A stretch of DNA of 44,637 nucleotides from Bremia lactucae. Taxonomy: Eukaryota > Oomycota > Peronosporomycetes > Peronosporales > Peronosporaceae. Shown here piece after piece: positions 1-10,272 of this stretch. The stretch is from NCBI RefSeq assembly GCF_004359215.1, contig NC_090610.1:5159233-5203869 (forward strand), given 5' to 3'. The first letter of the stretch is position 1. The number at the start of each line of letters is the position of its first letter. Under the pieces are notes generated by a model, which searched no databases, was not told the origin of the DNA, and was given only the letters and a program-made list of their open reading frames with translations. Position numbers and translations under genes: made by a program.

Positions 1-959
1 TCATTAACCAAGACATTTAATGTCTCGGTTTCTTCCTGGGATTTATCCACAGGCTGCCGGGGGATTAATCCCTCGGGATTTAGAAGTCTAGTAACTTCTA
101 CCATTTGAGGGGATTTCTCCTCAAATACGTGGGGACCTCTTCCCTCAACGTCTTCCGAGTGTGATTGCGCTATCACAGTCGGGTCCACTACGGTCGACTC
201 TCTACTCGACCTTGGATCATCGTGTTGTCCTTTCTGGGCAACCGGTATACTCCTTGAATGTCGCCCACTAAGCGTACATTCATGTCCCAATCCACTCGAC
301 CTTTTCGAGTGGTGGACCTTCGGCGCTGCCTGTGCATTAACACAGCCGCCGGCAGCTGACTCCACATTGTGATTGGTAATCACACTGTGATCTTGTGCGG
401 TTGTACTAACGACCGTACCACAAGTGAGGCCATCGCACTCACTCGTAGTACATCCACACGCTTGTGGACGCTCCAAGACGTTCATCAGATGGCCATCTGA
501 TGAACAAGTGGCAGGCATCTTTACGGATCGATGCTGCCAGCTGATCCTTGGCTCGTATTTTCTGAGCCAAGGTAAACCTAGGATGACATCAAATTTGTCA
601 TCCAAATCCAGTACGATGAAATCATCATCATACTGTAAATCTCTTAACGTGTAGTGAAATTTCACTACGCGTTTCATTACTGTTATCGATGCGCCTGTCG
701 CTAGACGCACCGTCATCCTCGTTGGAGGGATGTCGCGCTCAACATATTTGAGCCTACGACCCTCTAGTGACTGGCGACGAATAAAGTTATTCGACGCTCC
801 GCAGTCCACTAGGGCTCTGAGTGACAAATCATTTGTCACTTTCAACTTCAAGGTGATGAGGGATACCTCATCACCAGGTGCAGAGACACATAATGATTGT
901 GTGTCTGGAGCAACTTTAGTCAAGAGATTTGCAAATTCTCTTGAGGTTGCTGGATCAGT
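1..959 (-). pseudogene. Gypsy aspartic protease region (copy 1), cut by window edge
   Basis: Continuation of the copy 1 polyprotein. The minus strand reads LVDCGASNNFIRR at about 780-815, the retropepsin active-site loop with Cys in place of the usual Ser/Thr of D-(S/T)-G. Further on, near 510-575, it reads GLPWLRKYEPRISW, the C-terminal part of the fold. The next part (to position 1) is a low-complexity linker leading towards RT, with the phrase NPEGLIPRQP near the edge. The stretch from the active site to the edge stays readable, with a stop between it and gag near 972. RT, RNase H and integrase would lie beyond the left edge. A DCGA active site is a form I associate with oomycete Gypsy elements; that is recollection, not something the sequence proves. 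Confidence 0.8.
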
Positions 960-2004
960 AGGGCGTTGCGCCCCTACTGACCCCGACCATTTTTTGGCGG
1001 TCCGCCTCGCTGTTGCGATTTCGCAACAACGTCGGACCCGCGACCGTTGCCCTTTTTGGCATACGGTCCAAAATTACGTTCAGTACCTTTCGGTGCTGGG
1101 CGTGGGGCACTACACTCATGAGCGTAGTGTCCTAATTTTTGGCAGCGATGGCATTTCTGCGATCGCTTATTGCTCGAAAAGCGAGGTCTCTCGCTTTCGA
1201 CGTAAGAAAGGTCCATGGGTTCTGGACCTCCTAACTCGTGTCGTCTTGGAGGACGATATGATGATGAACTAGCTTGAGCCTGTCTCAAGCTAAAGTACTC
1301 CTGTTCCGCAACGGATATTGCTTCTTCAAGCGTATCCAGTTCCAAGCGGAACAGGTGGATCTTTACAGGACCATCCGTAAGACCTTGCATGAACACCGTA
1401 ATCAACGTGTGTTCATGAATTGGTCATTTGTTATACAACTCGCTAAGAGTCGTATGTGCTGGGCATAGGCGTGAACATCACGCTTGCCTTGCTTGAGTTT
1501 CAAAAGCTCTGAACGAGCTCTGAACTCAGCCCTTGGTGGTTCAAACATCTATTTGAGCCGGGCTTTAGAAATGTCTAGCGACCCAAAGACGTATGGGTCG
1601 CCCAACTGAAGGCCCAATGCCCAAGTTTTGGCACGACCTGCCAGATTTGACTGAGCAAATGCGACTTGCATTTGCTCGTCGATGATGTGACGAGCCCTTA
1701 TGGCATCGTTCAATTCGACAAACCATCTTAAGAGGGAGTCTTCTTCGACTCCCCTATACTTAAAGATGTCAATCTTTAAAGTTTAGCGACGACGCGTTTG
1801 CGTCATCCCAGGTACAGGGGTCTGTACCTGTTGTAACCTCAACAGTTCTGCCTGTTGAGAGCCTTGCTGATTCAGCAAGGCTACTTTTTCCTTCATCTCG
1901 TGAAGTTCATATTAATTGAACTTGGCGATGGCTGAATGGGGGGCATCTCTGTCCCAATTAGACAGCATTGCCAAGATTGCATCGTTTCCTACGGTCGAAC
2001 CCAT
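960..2004 (-). pseudogene. Gypsy gag (copy 1), decayed
   Basis: Nucleocapsid/capsid polyprotein of a Ty3/Gypsy retrotransposon, which would package element RNA in cytoplasmic particles. Read on the minus strand, it starts at an ATG at 2004 that begins MGSTVGNDAI. A CCHC zinc knuckle (C-x2-C-x4-H-x4-C, CHRCQKLGHYAHEC) lies near 1112-1153, after a basic RPPRR segment. In-frame stops (for example after SAIAKFN and after TQTRRR) and a frameshift near 1410 break it into pieces, so it is non-functional. It is followed at lower coordinates by the protease and preceded by a leader and LTR. It is homologous to the minus-strand gags at 34.6-40.2 kb and 41.4-42.5 kb. The family assignment is secure; the exact C-terminal border is approximate. 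Confidence 0.85.
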
Positions 2005-2079
2005 TCGTTCAGGCACTCCTTTCTATATCACTTAGAAAGCGTAGCGTTCAACGGAAACGTGATGCGTATTTCCATTAGA

Positions 2080-2519
2080 GGTAACGGGGCACTGCCGACT
2101 TGTACTGCTTTAGTACAAGTCCACTTCGCACTGCCTCAGTGCGAGTGGTGCCTCACGTCAGTTCACGTACACTTGTACTTGCAGAGGAAGTATTCTCTTT
2201 AAAACACTTGCTTTAAAGAGGGTTAATTAAAAGCTGTGTAATATAATTAAGTTCTTGTTGTTTATCTACTAAATACTACCTTAATAAAATACTAATACAA
2301 AACATGTACGAAAAGTATTATCTGTCTTTCTCTTTGCGCGCGTCCAGCGCTGACTGGACCGCGGAGAAAGTAGATATAATGGTCTAAATCTATTAATCGA
2401 TAAGCTTATAGACTATTGCCATGTAAAGTAATATTCTCCAAATATTATATTCCTTTTAGATAATATATTAATTAACAGCCTTTAAGTGTTAATTTCATGT
2501 AACGATACACCTCGTTACA
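2080..2519 (-). repeat. LTR nested inside the leader of Gypsy copy 1
   Basis: A 440-bp LTR of the same family as 2592-3036, in the same orientation, with ends (G)GTAACGGGGCACTGCC and CACCTCGTTACA. The sequence on its left (2005-2079) corresponds to the gag-proximal half of the leader of copy 3 (42545-42679). The sequence on its right (2520-2591) corresponds to the LTR-proximal half of that leader. It therefore looks like a solo LTR that landed in the leader. The flanks ATTAG and ATTAT are a possible imperfect 5-bp target duplication. Confidence 0.75.
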
Positions 2520-2591
2520 ATTATCATCTAACATGTCCATGTTAGATGATTGGAACTGTGGTCGTTGGACGGACTACAAAGTGCTCTCAGG

Positions 2592-3036
2592 TGTAACGGG
2601 GCACTGCCGACTTGTACTGCTTCAGTACAAGTCTTCTTCGCAGTGCCTCAGTGCGAATGGTGCCTCACGTCACTTCACGCACACTAGTACATGCAGAGGA
2701 AGTCTTCTCTTCAAAGCACTTGCTTTAAAGAGGGTTTATTAAAAGCTGCATTAATTTAATCAAGTTCTTGTTGTCTATCTACTTAATTACATACTAACTT
2801 AAATATATATTTATACAAAACATGTACTAAAAGTCTTATCTGTCTTTCTCTTGCGCGCGTCCAGCGCTGACTGGACCGCGGAGAAAGTAGATATAATAGT
2901 CTATATCTACCAATCGATAAGCTTTTAGAATATTACCATGTAAAAAAATATTCTCCGAATCTTATCTTCCTTTTAATTAATATATTAAATAACAACCTTT
3001 AAGTGTTAATTTCATGTAACGATTCACACTGTTACA
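2592..3036 (-). repeat. 5' LTR of Gypsy copy 1
   Basis: A 445-bp repeat with inverted ends TGTAACGGGG and CTGTTACA, closely matching 2080-2519 and, inverted, 31639-32087. It is followed on the minus strand by leader sequence (2591-2520) containing a short palindrome ATCTAACATG/CATGTTAGAT. The family orientation is fixed by the gag it precedes: read in element direction the LTR starts TGTAACGAGGTG-like and ends GCCCCGTTACA. No primer-binding site beginning TGG is visible. Confidence 0.8.
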
Positions 3037-4045
3037 CTCGTGCTTCTTCTTATGATGCCAGGAAGAGCGTAATTTACTGATGTGTGTGCAAGATTGAGGT
3101 ACGCTTTAAACGTGCATGGTGAATGATTCGCTCGCTGACAAATAAAAGTTCTATTTTTTATGAAAGATCTCTGTGTACGCATAAATCGGTACAGTGCAGC
3201 CTTATTTTTTCGAGGAGGCTGCATTTTTTATGTTGCTCGAGTGCAAGCAAATTCCGATTTATCTTGTAAAGGTTTTGACAAACTACAGTAATTAAATAAG
3301 AGCTCAAATCGAGCATTCGCTACTCGCAATTTGACCAAACACGGTCGCATTGAATGCTGTAGTTGAGCTAAACATAGAGAGAGATTTGTATTTCCACTCG
3401 CTAGAAAAATCCGTTTACCAAATATTTGGGCCAAATACGGCTTCAGCCGCACCGGACGCCCTACTTGCGGTGTTTGCTCCCAGCAAGGAATCTCCCCAGC
3501 CGTGTAGAATTTAGGTCATTTTTGGGTCGGCAACCTGGCACAGACTCAACTCCAGAGTTCAATGTTGGAATGTTGGAATTGTTTGGATTTGCATCGTGTG
3601 TCATACAGACGCAAACCCAGTCAACACTTTCTGTCAAGATACTTCTACCTGAGACTTGGCGTGTTCTGAAGTTGTGGTCATTCAATACATGTACTTTACT
3701 CTTCAAAATCCTCTGCTAGTCAGACTTCCTCGCGAATAAAATTTAACATGTAATGAGCGCAAGCGATGGGTCTGGAGCCTCTGTCGACGAGGCACAAGCA
3801 CGCATAACTGGTGGGGCCATTTGGGAAAGGAGTGAGGGGTGAGGAGGTATCAGCGACCAAAACGGAGCGGGTGTTAGCCGCTTTGAAAAGGTTGGAGTCG
3901 CGTATGAATGTGGTTGAGAGGGCACGCGTGAGCGCCTCGGCAACATGTGTTGCGTTGCCTCACCAATCTAAATGAGAAGGAATGCATTTTTGTCGTGCGG
4001 TTAAGAATGGGAGCGCTCAGGGCCACACCCTCTGTAGGTATATGA
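3037..4045. other. No recognisable gene
   Basis: About 1 kb between two LTRs. Short ORFs occur on both strands but none has a recognisable motif, signal peptide or clear codon signal, and they overlap one another. I see no tRNA, and no repeat that matches elsewhere in the window. Confidence 0.5.
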
Positions 4046-4542
4046 TGTAACGGGGCACATTTCACTAGTACTGATAAGTACTTTATCCTTACACTGATCA
4101 CAGTGTAGGTGAGGTGCCTTGAAACTTCACGTACACAAGAGTGCATAGGAAGGTTTCTATTAAGCTAACGTTATTTAAGCTTTAAGGTCTAGACTAAGTC
4201 TTAAGAATAGAGAGAAAGTAAAACTGTTTTAATATACTTAGTTTACTACGTAACGCTCTTATATTTACTACTGAACTTATAAGATTAATTACAAACTGAA
4301 TATGGCCCCTCCTTGCGTACCGCAGAATCTTGTTTGTCGAAGTTGATTTAGACTTAAACTAACCAACCAATAAAGCTAGTGTCTTATTGCATCGATATTA
4401 CCAGATTTGGTGATTTTGGAACTATCAAGTCGGATAATTAACAAAGGTAATTATTAGTACTTCTTTGCTAATTTCCTTTCAAAGGGAATAATATTTAATA
4501 TTCCTCTTACAGGAAACTTATGAAACGAAACACCTCGTTACA
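4046..4542 (-). repeat. Gypsy-family LTR, different subfamily, with adjacent polypurine tract
   Basis: A 497-bp LTR with ends TGTAACGGGGCACA and ACACCTCGTTACA, and a GTACACAAGAGTGCATAGGAAG segment comparable to the copy 1 LTR. On the minus strand it is directly preceded by TTAAGGGGGGGGTGA (4543-4557), a classical polypurine tract. It is therefore the 3' LTR of a minus-strand element whose body lay to the right. The 5-bp flanks do not match, so this is not an intact solo LTR. Confidence 0.75.
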
Positions 4543-4557
4543 TCACCCCCCCCTTAA
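4543..4557 (-). promoter_or_regulatory. Polypurine tract (plus-strand DNA priming site)
   Basis: On the minus strand this reads TTAAGGGGGGGGTGA immediately before the LTR start TGTAACGAGG. RNase H-resistant purine runs at this place prime plus-strand synthesis in LTR elements. An almost identical purine run precedes the LTR at 42680-43234. Confidence 0.6.
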
Positions 4558-4692
4558 CCAACAGTCACCATAGTGACTGGAATAGGGTAAAAGGAAATGC
4601 AATCATGTCTTTTCCTGTAACTTTAGCATTATTGGTTTTATCAATGTACCGATTTTATTTTCATTTATTGATTTTGATTAGAAATTACATGG

Positions 4693-5482
4693 CGGCAATC
4701 AAGTTTGTGCGCGTGAGCCATGAGGCCGCAAAGCTGGCTAGCTGCAAGGATCAGTGCAGCGGTTGGTAATGCAAATGTTTCAATAGAAGCTTTTGCGTCT
4801 ACTGCGGGGGATTCGTCACCTCCTACTCCCATTGGATGTGACTGGAACATGTCATCTGTTGATGACATTGCAGGTGCTGGTGACAAGTCACCTGCTTCAC
4901 CAACTATAGGTGACTACCCGCATCGCCCGACTCAGTCTACTATAAAGGCCGCCGGGTCATCCGGGGCAGAGTCCGTTGAACCTTTAGATTCTAACGTGAC
5001 CACCAAAGAGGTGATGATGAGGTTATTCGACTCGTCGGACCTCTTTGGTGGGGAGTCATAATCCGATAACTTCGTGGGCGATGACCACTCTGGTGACGTT
5101 AGTATGCGTAACCAGGAACGAAGTGATCGTGAAGGGAAAAATGCAGGCGGTGGTGCTAGTTTGCAACACCAGGAAAGGCGTGATTCTAGGGATCGCTCAA
5201 AGAGCCAAGTTAAAGTTAAAGTTATCATGAGCCAACAGGAGAGGGACCGCAATACGTTGCGGTCCTGGTGATGATGGGACGATATTCTTCATCGATGCCT
5301 TTTTCCGGGATCTGTGGTACTCCTCTAAATGGGCAAAGGTCTACAAAGCATACACCGTTTTTTGTGAATGGCTTACTCCACCCACGTATATCCACCTTGT
5401 TTGAAAGTAATTCTTATACAAGGGGGGAGAGAATTTGGACGAACAAAGAATCTTCTATTTCTTGCTCATCCGGCGATAGCAC
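4693..5482 (+). pseudogene. Plus-strand ORF beside a Gypsy 3' LTR, function unknown
   Basis: Reading frame on the strand opposite to the element that owns the LTR at 4046-4542. From 4720 the frame runs through an acidic Ser/Pro/Asp-rich stretch (DNWMSSVDDIAG-like), is broken by one TAA at 5059-5061, and continues in the same frame through a charged Arg/Asp/Gln-rich region to 5271. A one-base shift then leads into an aromatic-rich segment with WAKVYKAYTVFCEWL near 5330-5370. A first ATG at 4689 is in another frame. Copia-1 inserted at 5488 interrupts it; the matching sequence resumes at 10515. I recognise no domain. The position matches the ORFs at 43.25-44.6 kb, which also read away from a polypurine tract. 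Confidence 0.45.
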
Positions 5483-5487
5483 TAAGG
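5483..5487. repeat. Target site duplication of Copia-1, left copy
   Basis: TAAGG directly before the LTR start TGTTGG; the same five bases follow the right LTR at 10510-10514. Five-base duplications are usual for Copia integrases. Confidence 0.95.
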
Positions 5488-5707
5488 TGTTGGAACAGTG
5501 CGACTACTGCTGTGACAGGGTGCGACTGTTGATAGGACAGGACATAACTGATGGTGAAACGAAGCGACCATTTGGAATGGGCAAGGTGATTTAAAGATAC
5601 CTACGCAGGAGAGATTAAAGGTAACGGACAGCGAAGGTAATTTAAGACACAAGCTCAAATACATTTAGTTCTCAATTTACTTCCTACCTCTACGCTCGTG
5701 TTCAACA
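5488..5707 (+). repeat. Copia-1 5' LTR
   Basis: 220 bp, TGTTGGAACAG to CGTGTTCAACA. Directly followed by GGTAATGAGCCCAAACG, the putative primer-binding site, which also contains the gag ATG (5712). Confidence 0.95.
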
Positions 5708-5721
5708 GGTAATGAGCCCAA
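5708..5721 (+). promoter_or_regulatory. Primer-binding site of Copia-1, half-tRNA-iMet type, overlapping gag start
   Basis: GGTAATGAGCCCAA follows the LTR end CAACA. It resembles the Drosophila copia primer site GGTTATGGGCCC, which pairs with the anticodon arm of initiator tRNA-Met rather than with its 3' end. The ATG that complements the CAU anticodon is also the first codon of gag. Copia-2 and Copia-4 have the same arrangement. Confidence 0.65.
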
Positions 5722-6990
5722 ACGCAAACAACTCACCTACTCATCAGCACGCCCAGGTACGCGTTGCCGCTGAAACGGACGCAACCATTCCCAACGTGGT
5801 CGCTGACCCGTTCGTGCTGGATGAGGAGACGCGTTCGGTCCCGGGCTCGCCCGAGGCCCAAGATAGCGCGAGTTGTGTCTTCGATGCGAGCTCTGAGCGA
5901 ATGGATAGAATTGACGGACTCCTCGCAGGGTTGGCGCAGCAGTAAGTCTAGTTCATGAAAAACTAGCTGAAGGTGCAAGATCAAATGAGTCGCCGGGCTC
6001 AAGCTGCGCCTACAACACCCCACGAGCACCCATTTAATGGATCAAGCCCGTTTACCGACTTTATGCAAGTGCGTGACCGTCGAATGAGGATGGACTCGCT
6101 CGATGAGCCCATGCAGCAAGCACCCATGCCGCACCCTCACCAGCCGCCGCAACGAATGCGCGCGCCTCCCGATCAGCCGCCTCAACAAAATGAGCGGTAT
6201 CAGCCGCCCGATCCATCGCAACCTTTTGCGACACAAGACGGTTATGGGTTGAAGATACCTAAGCCTCGAGACCTGGACTGGCATGGATTTGCTAAGTTCA
6301 CGGGTAAGGAGACTTACACAGGTGTGGGCGCCGACTTTAAAGCATGGGGAATGCGTTCACTGCAGCGTCTTGGCGCAGCACAGATGATGAGCGGGGGTAA
6401 TGGCCGGAGGAGTTCAAGATTCGTCCGCGTGTTCGTGGCCAAGAACAAGATTGAGGCGACCAAGAACTTTAAATATTTCCTGCTTTATTTCGAGAAGAGA
6501 TTTAATTGTCGTATTCATGTGCTGCGCACGGACGGTGGTAAGGAGTATGTTGATGTCGATCCGTTCTGCAAGTCAGATGGTGTAAGGCGTCAAGTGAGTG
6601 AGGTTTCAAATCAAGCATCGAACGGAAAGGCTGAAAGGATGCACAGGACGATACTCAATATGGCAAGAATCAAGACTGCAATGTTGACAAGGCTGAATGC
6701 GCATCGAACGGACTGTCTAGTGCAAGCCGCTGAGCTTGTTACATTTGCAGTAGACTTCGACATCAGTATGGGGAAGCCGAAGGTCGAAGGAGGAAGCAGC
6801 CGAGCGGGTCGAACAAGCCCCAAGCAAGCAGGTCAATTCCCCAACGGCCCTAGAAGAGATCAAGTCGGGCGCGGAGGAAGATCTGTCGCTAGGGTGTCAA
6901 GTACCGAGACACGTACATGATACGGATGCGGTGAGACTGGCCACATTAAAGTCAAATGCCCCAAGCAACGAAGTGGTGAAAATGCGACTT
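5712..6990 (+). pseudogene. Copia-1 gag, chimeric with an integrase segment
   Basis: Capsid precursor. It starts at the ATG in the primer site (MSPNANNSPT). A stop at 5943 separates an N-terminal part ending ERMDRIDGLLAGLAQQ from a second frame (5973-6920). That frame is Pro/Gln-rich, then carries the conserved gag start WHGFAKFTGKETYTG near 6280. After SGGNGRRSS the frame runs without a break into a 247-bp copy of this element's own integrase (6422-6668), then back into late gag (GGSSRAGRTSPKQ). The zinc knuckle follows at 6918-6959, but its first Cys codon is now TGA at 6918-6920 (stop, then YGCGETGHIKVKC). The middle of normal gag is missing, so the protein could not assemble. Confidence 0.85.
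6422..6668 (+). repeat. Integrase fragment duplicated into gag (copy A)
   Basis: 247 bp matching 7781-8027 with 3 mismatches. It encodes the integrase catalytic region with LRTDGGKEY and the downstream NGKAERMH. It keeps the reading frame with gag on both sides although 247 is not a multiple of three. Near-identity makes it a recent event relative to the decay of the element. Confidence 0.95.
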
Positions 6991-7241
6991 CAAACCGAGT
7001 CGCGTTAGCCATTGGTACTGGTACAAAAGCTGACTCCGACTCGTGGATATTGGACAGCGGGTCGAGCGTGCACCGTGTAAAAGATGTGAAAATGCTCAAG
7101 AATGCAATTGATTTTGAGCAATCATGCCGCGCGGCAAACAACACGATGGTTCGAGTGACCAAAAAGGGATCGACCGAGCTGAGGACGATTGTCAATGGAA
7201 AGGAGGTTATAGTTGACCTAAGCGAGGTTTTATTATGCTGA
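6990..7241 (+). pseudogene. Copia-1 aspartic protease
   Basis: Retropepsin domain that would mature the polyprotein. SWILDSGSSVH carries the D-S-G active-site triad at 7053-7061, in the usual place a short distance after the zinc knuckle. The frame closes at a TGA at 7239-7241 (LSEVLLC). A one-base shift there leads into the next domain (ENLADNSISYG), so this is a frameshift mutation rather than a natural domain end. Confidence 0.8.
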
Positions 7242-7242
7242 G

Positions 7243-8261
7243 AACCTCGCTGATAATAGCATTAGCTATGGGATATTGGAAGAGCATGGTGCGTTTCTCG
7301 AGCGAGACGGCAATCAAAGCTATGTGGTGCGCCAGGATGATGGTATGAAGATATTCGAAGTATTCCGCCGCCTTAACGTATTAACAGTTGACGTAATGGG
7401 TGAGATGACAAAGGAGGCGCGAGTTCAAGTTGTTAGCTCAGTCTTGCCACAAGGTTACGATGGAATTGATGAAGCTGTAATGAGTACAACCCTAGTGGAG
7501 CTGCACCAGAGGCTTGGTCACCTTGGATATGACACTGTCCAGCGGATGGCTGACTCTATGGGATCGGGAATTCATTCAACGGACCGATCCAGGCCGAATT
7601 GTCTTACTTGTGCGGAAGGAAAACAGAGCAAAAACAACCAGTCCAAGAAGGATACAGACAGAACGCACCGATTGACAAGCTTGGTGGCGTGATCGGCAGT
7701 GATGTCAAGGGACCAATTACACTGCTAGACCGGCGTGGTAATCGATACCTAATCAACTTCGTCGACTACTCAACCAATTACGTCCGCGTGTTCGTGGCCA
7801 AGAACAAGATTGAGGCGACCAAGAACTTAAAATATTTTCTGCTTTATTTCGAGAAGAGATTTAATTGTCGTATCCATGTGCTGCGCACGGACGGTGGTAA
7901 GGAGTATGTTGATGTCGATCCGTTCTGCAAGTCAGATGGTGTAAGGCGTCAAGTGAGTGAGGTTTCAAATCAAGCATCGAACGGAAAGGCTGAAAGGATG
8001 CACAGGACGATACTCAATATGGCAAGATGCATGCTGTTTGCGAGCGGACTCCCTTTGTTCTTTTGGGGGGACGCCGTTGAGTACGCGGCTTATGTTTTGA
8101 ACCGAAGCTCGTGTAGCGCCAACCTTAAATGCCGGTCGCCACTCGAAATGTTAACCGGAACGGTCTCGAACATGGCGGACATTGTTACATTTGGGAGCTC
8201 CTGTTCAACGTACAGGGATCCCGGAAAGAAAACATGCAAGCCAAGATCTCAGTTGGAATGA
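7243..8261 (+). pseudogene. Copia-1 GAG-pre-integrase and integrase
   Basis: Integrase inserts the cDNA into the chromosome. The zinc-binding pre-integrase part has ELHQRLGHLGYD and CLTCAEGKQ (about 7500-7630). A frameshift near 7650-7690 moves to the frame 7599-8261. The catalytic core shows the DDE residues: D in GSDVKGP (near 7700), D in LRTDGGKEY (near 7885) and E in NGKAERMH (near 7985). The frame is lost again near 8180; the C-terminal part (KGFKVYLPKEKIVIST) continues in another frame to a stop near 8457. The segment 7781-8027 is the source or sister of the copy in gag. Confidence 0.85.
7781..8027 (+). repeat. Integrase fragment (copy B) matching the copy in gag
   Basis: In its normal integrase context, with flanking sequence that continues the integrase fold on both sides. 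This marks it as the original location and 6422-6668 as the derived one. Confidence 0.95.
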
Positions 8262-8588
8262 TCGTGGCAAGAATGATGAAACTAAGGGCTTCAAAGTCTA
8301 TCTGCCGAAGGAGAAAATTGTGATATCTACTCAGCATATTCGAAATGTCGAGGCATTCAAGAGCGCGCAGAACACGCAGCTACAAAAACAGATTGAGCAC
8401 GAAGATTCCATGCTGCGGCGCGCCGAAATGGATTGTGACGAAACCCCGAAACGGTAGGAGCCTGCAGAGCCAAAGAAGTATGGTTCGATGGCGGATGAAA
8501 TTCAGTACCGAGAAACAACTCTATCCCGACTGTAGGGAATGAAGGTGATGTAGCGCCGCTGCCAGAGGATGGACGGACGCAAGCTCAG

Positions 8589-9441
8589 ATGCAAACACGC
8601 AACATGGGTACCAAGCACGTGCCGGTATATGGTCTGAAAATCATTACGGTTAAGTACCCCAAGAACTTCCACGAGGCGATAAAAGACCCTCGAGTCAAGC
8701 ATTGGAAGAAGGCAATGCGCACAGAGATTGAGGCATTGGAGCAAAACGATACGTGGGAAGTGATACGTAAGCCGCGCGAAGCAAAGTTACTTCATAGTAA
8801 GTGGGTTTACAAGCTCAATATGCACGCTGACGGCACTATCGAAAGATACAAGGCGAGGCTGTGGCGCGAGGAGATGAACAAGTATATGGTGTCGATTACA
8901 CCTATACTTTCTCGGCCGTAATGGAAATGGTTTCTAGCAAGGTGATTCTTGCAGTGTCAAGGATATGGGGGGACGACGTGTCTAGCGCTTATGTCAAAGC
9001 CGACAAAGAAGAAGGCTTGGAGATACTCCTCCATATTTCGCAGGGTATGGAAATTGAGGCAAAGTTGTTGGACAAGTTTGGCGTGCAAGATGAGAGATAT
9101 CTTGCACTGAGACTGAAGAAGGGCCTGTACGGACTTGAACAGTCGGGACGGTTGTGGAACCTGATGCTCCACGACATACTAATGACACTGGGTTTCTGTC
9201 TGTGCTATACGAACAGTTGCCTATACATCAAGGATGAAAGTGACGGTAAAACGCTCGTTGGCATCTACGTGATGACGTCCTGGCAACAGCAACCAGTCCT
9301 CAGAAGGTCGGGGATTTCTTTCATGACATGCAAGTGGTTGAGCTTAAGAACCTCGGTGTGGTGTCCAAGTTTCTTGGAATATTTTCTCATTACGATAACG
9401 ATAATGGATAGAAACTCAACCAAGAAAATGTTATTGACGAG
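8589..9441 (+). pseudogene. Copia-1 reverse transcriptase
   Basis: Copia RT. N-terminal motif HWKKAMRTEIEALEQNDTW near 8700, then WVYKLNMHADGTIERYKAR. A frameshift near 8860 leads to GVDYTYTFSAVMEM, then YGLEQSGRLWN near 9130. The catalytic YVDD motif is hit directly: a one-base deletion at about 9270 turns YVDD into YVMTS, while the GATGAC for DD remains in the shifted frame. The rest continues in mixed frames to RNase H. It cannot make active RT. Confidence 0.85.
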
Positions 9442-10251
9442 ATGCTCGAGCGGTTTGGATTAGCCGAGTCGGCACCGGTCAGGGTGCCAATCGGCGGAAA
9501 AGACGGAGACGACAAAGGTATGCTGCTACCTTCTGATGGAAAAGGCTCGCCGAACAGACCAACTGTACAGATTTTCCAGTCGCTAGTCGGAAGTCTGTTA
9601 TGGATAGCTCGATGCACGCGACCCGACATAGCATTTGCAGTGCACCGAGTGACTCGTCGTTCGCACGCGCCGAGTGAAGGCGATTGGCGTCTGGCCAAGA
9701 AGATTGCAAAATATAGTAAAGGCACTGAGAAACTGAATTTTATGATGAAGGGCGACAAGGACTCAATGAATGATGACGGCGTGCTAGTCGAGGCATACAG
9801 TGACGCCGACTACGCCGCAGACAAAACTGACCGGAAGTCGGTCAGCGGTGGTGTGCTCATGGTGGGTGGCATGGTTGTGGGCTGGATGTGCAAGAAACAG
9901 AAATGTGTTGCATTGTCAACAACGGAAGCTGAGTATGTAGCGGCTTCGCAAATAGCGGCTGAGATGATGGACATCGTGTAATTGCTTAAGGAGATCAGCG
10001 TGCAGCTTCAGTCAGGTACGACTTTACACATGAATAACCAAGCAGCCATCGCTCAAATCAAGGGCGAGGACACGTCTGGGCGAGCAAAGTACATCGATGT
10101 GCGATACAAGTTTGTCAAAGCTCTGGAGAAAAAGAAGATGTTGAAGGTGAAGTACTGCGAATCCAAGAAAATGCGCTCGGACATCCTAACCAAGACCCTC
10201 CCAGCGCCCCGACTCTGCGAGCAACGTGGACTGATAGTGCTCAGTGGGTAA
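9442..10251 (+). pseudogene. Copia-1 RNase H
   Basis: Copia-type RNase H joined to the RT C-terminus. It shows QSLVGSLLWIARCTRPDIA (connection), EAYSDADYAADKT with the first catalytic Asp, and ALSTTEAEYVAAS with the catalytic Glu. A stop TAA at 9979-9981 replaces a Trp-like position, after which the frame continues. The third site is MNNQAAI, where D-N-Q-A-A-I is usual, so a catalytic Asp is lost. It ends with SDILTKTLPAP, the usual Copia pol terminus, just before the polypurine tract. Confidence 0.85.
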
Positions 10252-10272
10252 GCACACCCACACGGGAAGGAG

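Noticed and set aside
730..1272. 180-aa plus-strand ORF over the left Gypsy
   Set aside because: It is the complement of the protease and gag zinc-knuckle region, which has recognisable motifs on the minus strand.
4541..4560. C-run at 4545-4553 as telomeric or simple-repeat sequence
   Set aside because: It is the complement of a polypurine tract directly at an LTR border, and recurs at the same position beside the LTR ending at 43234.
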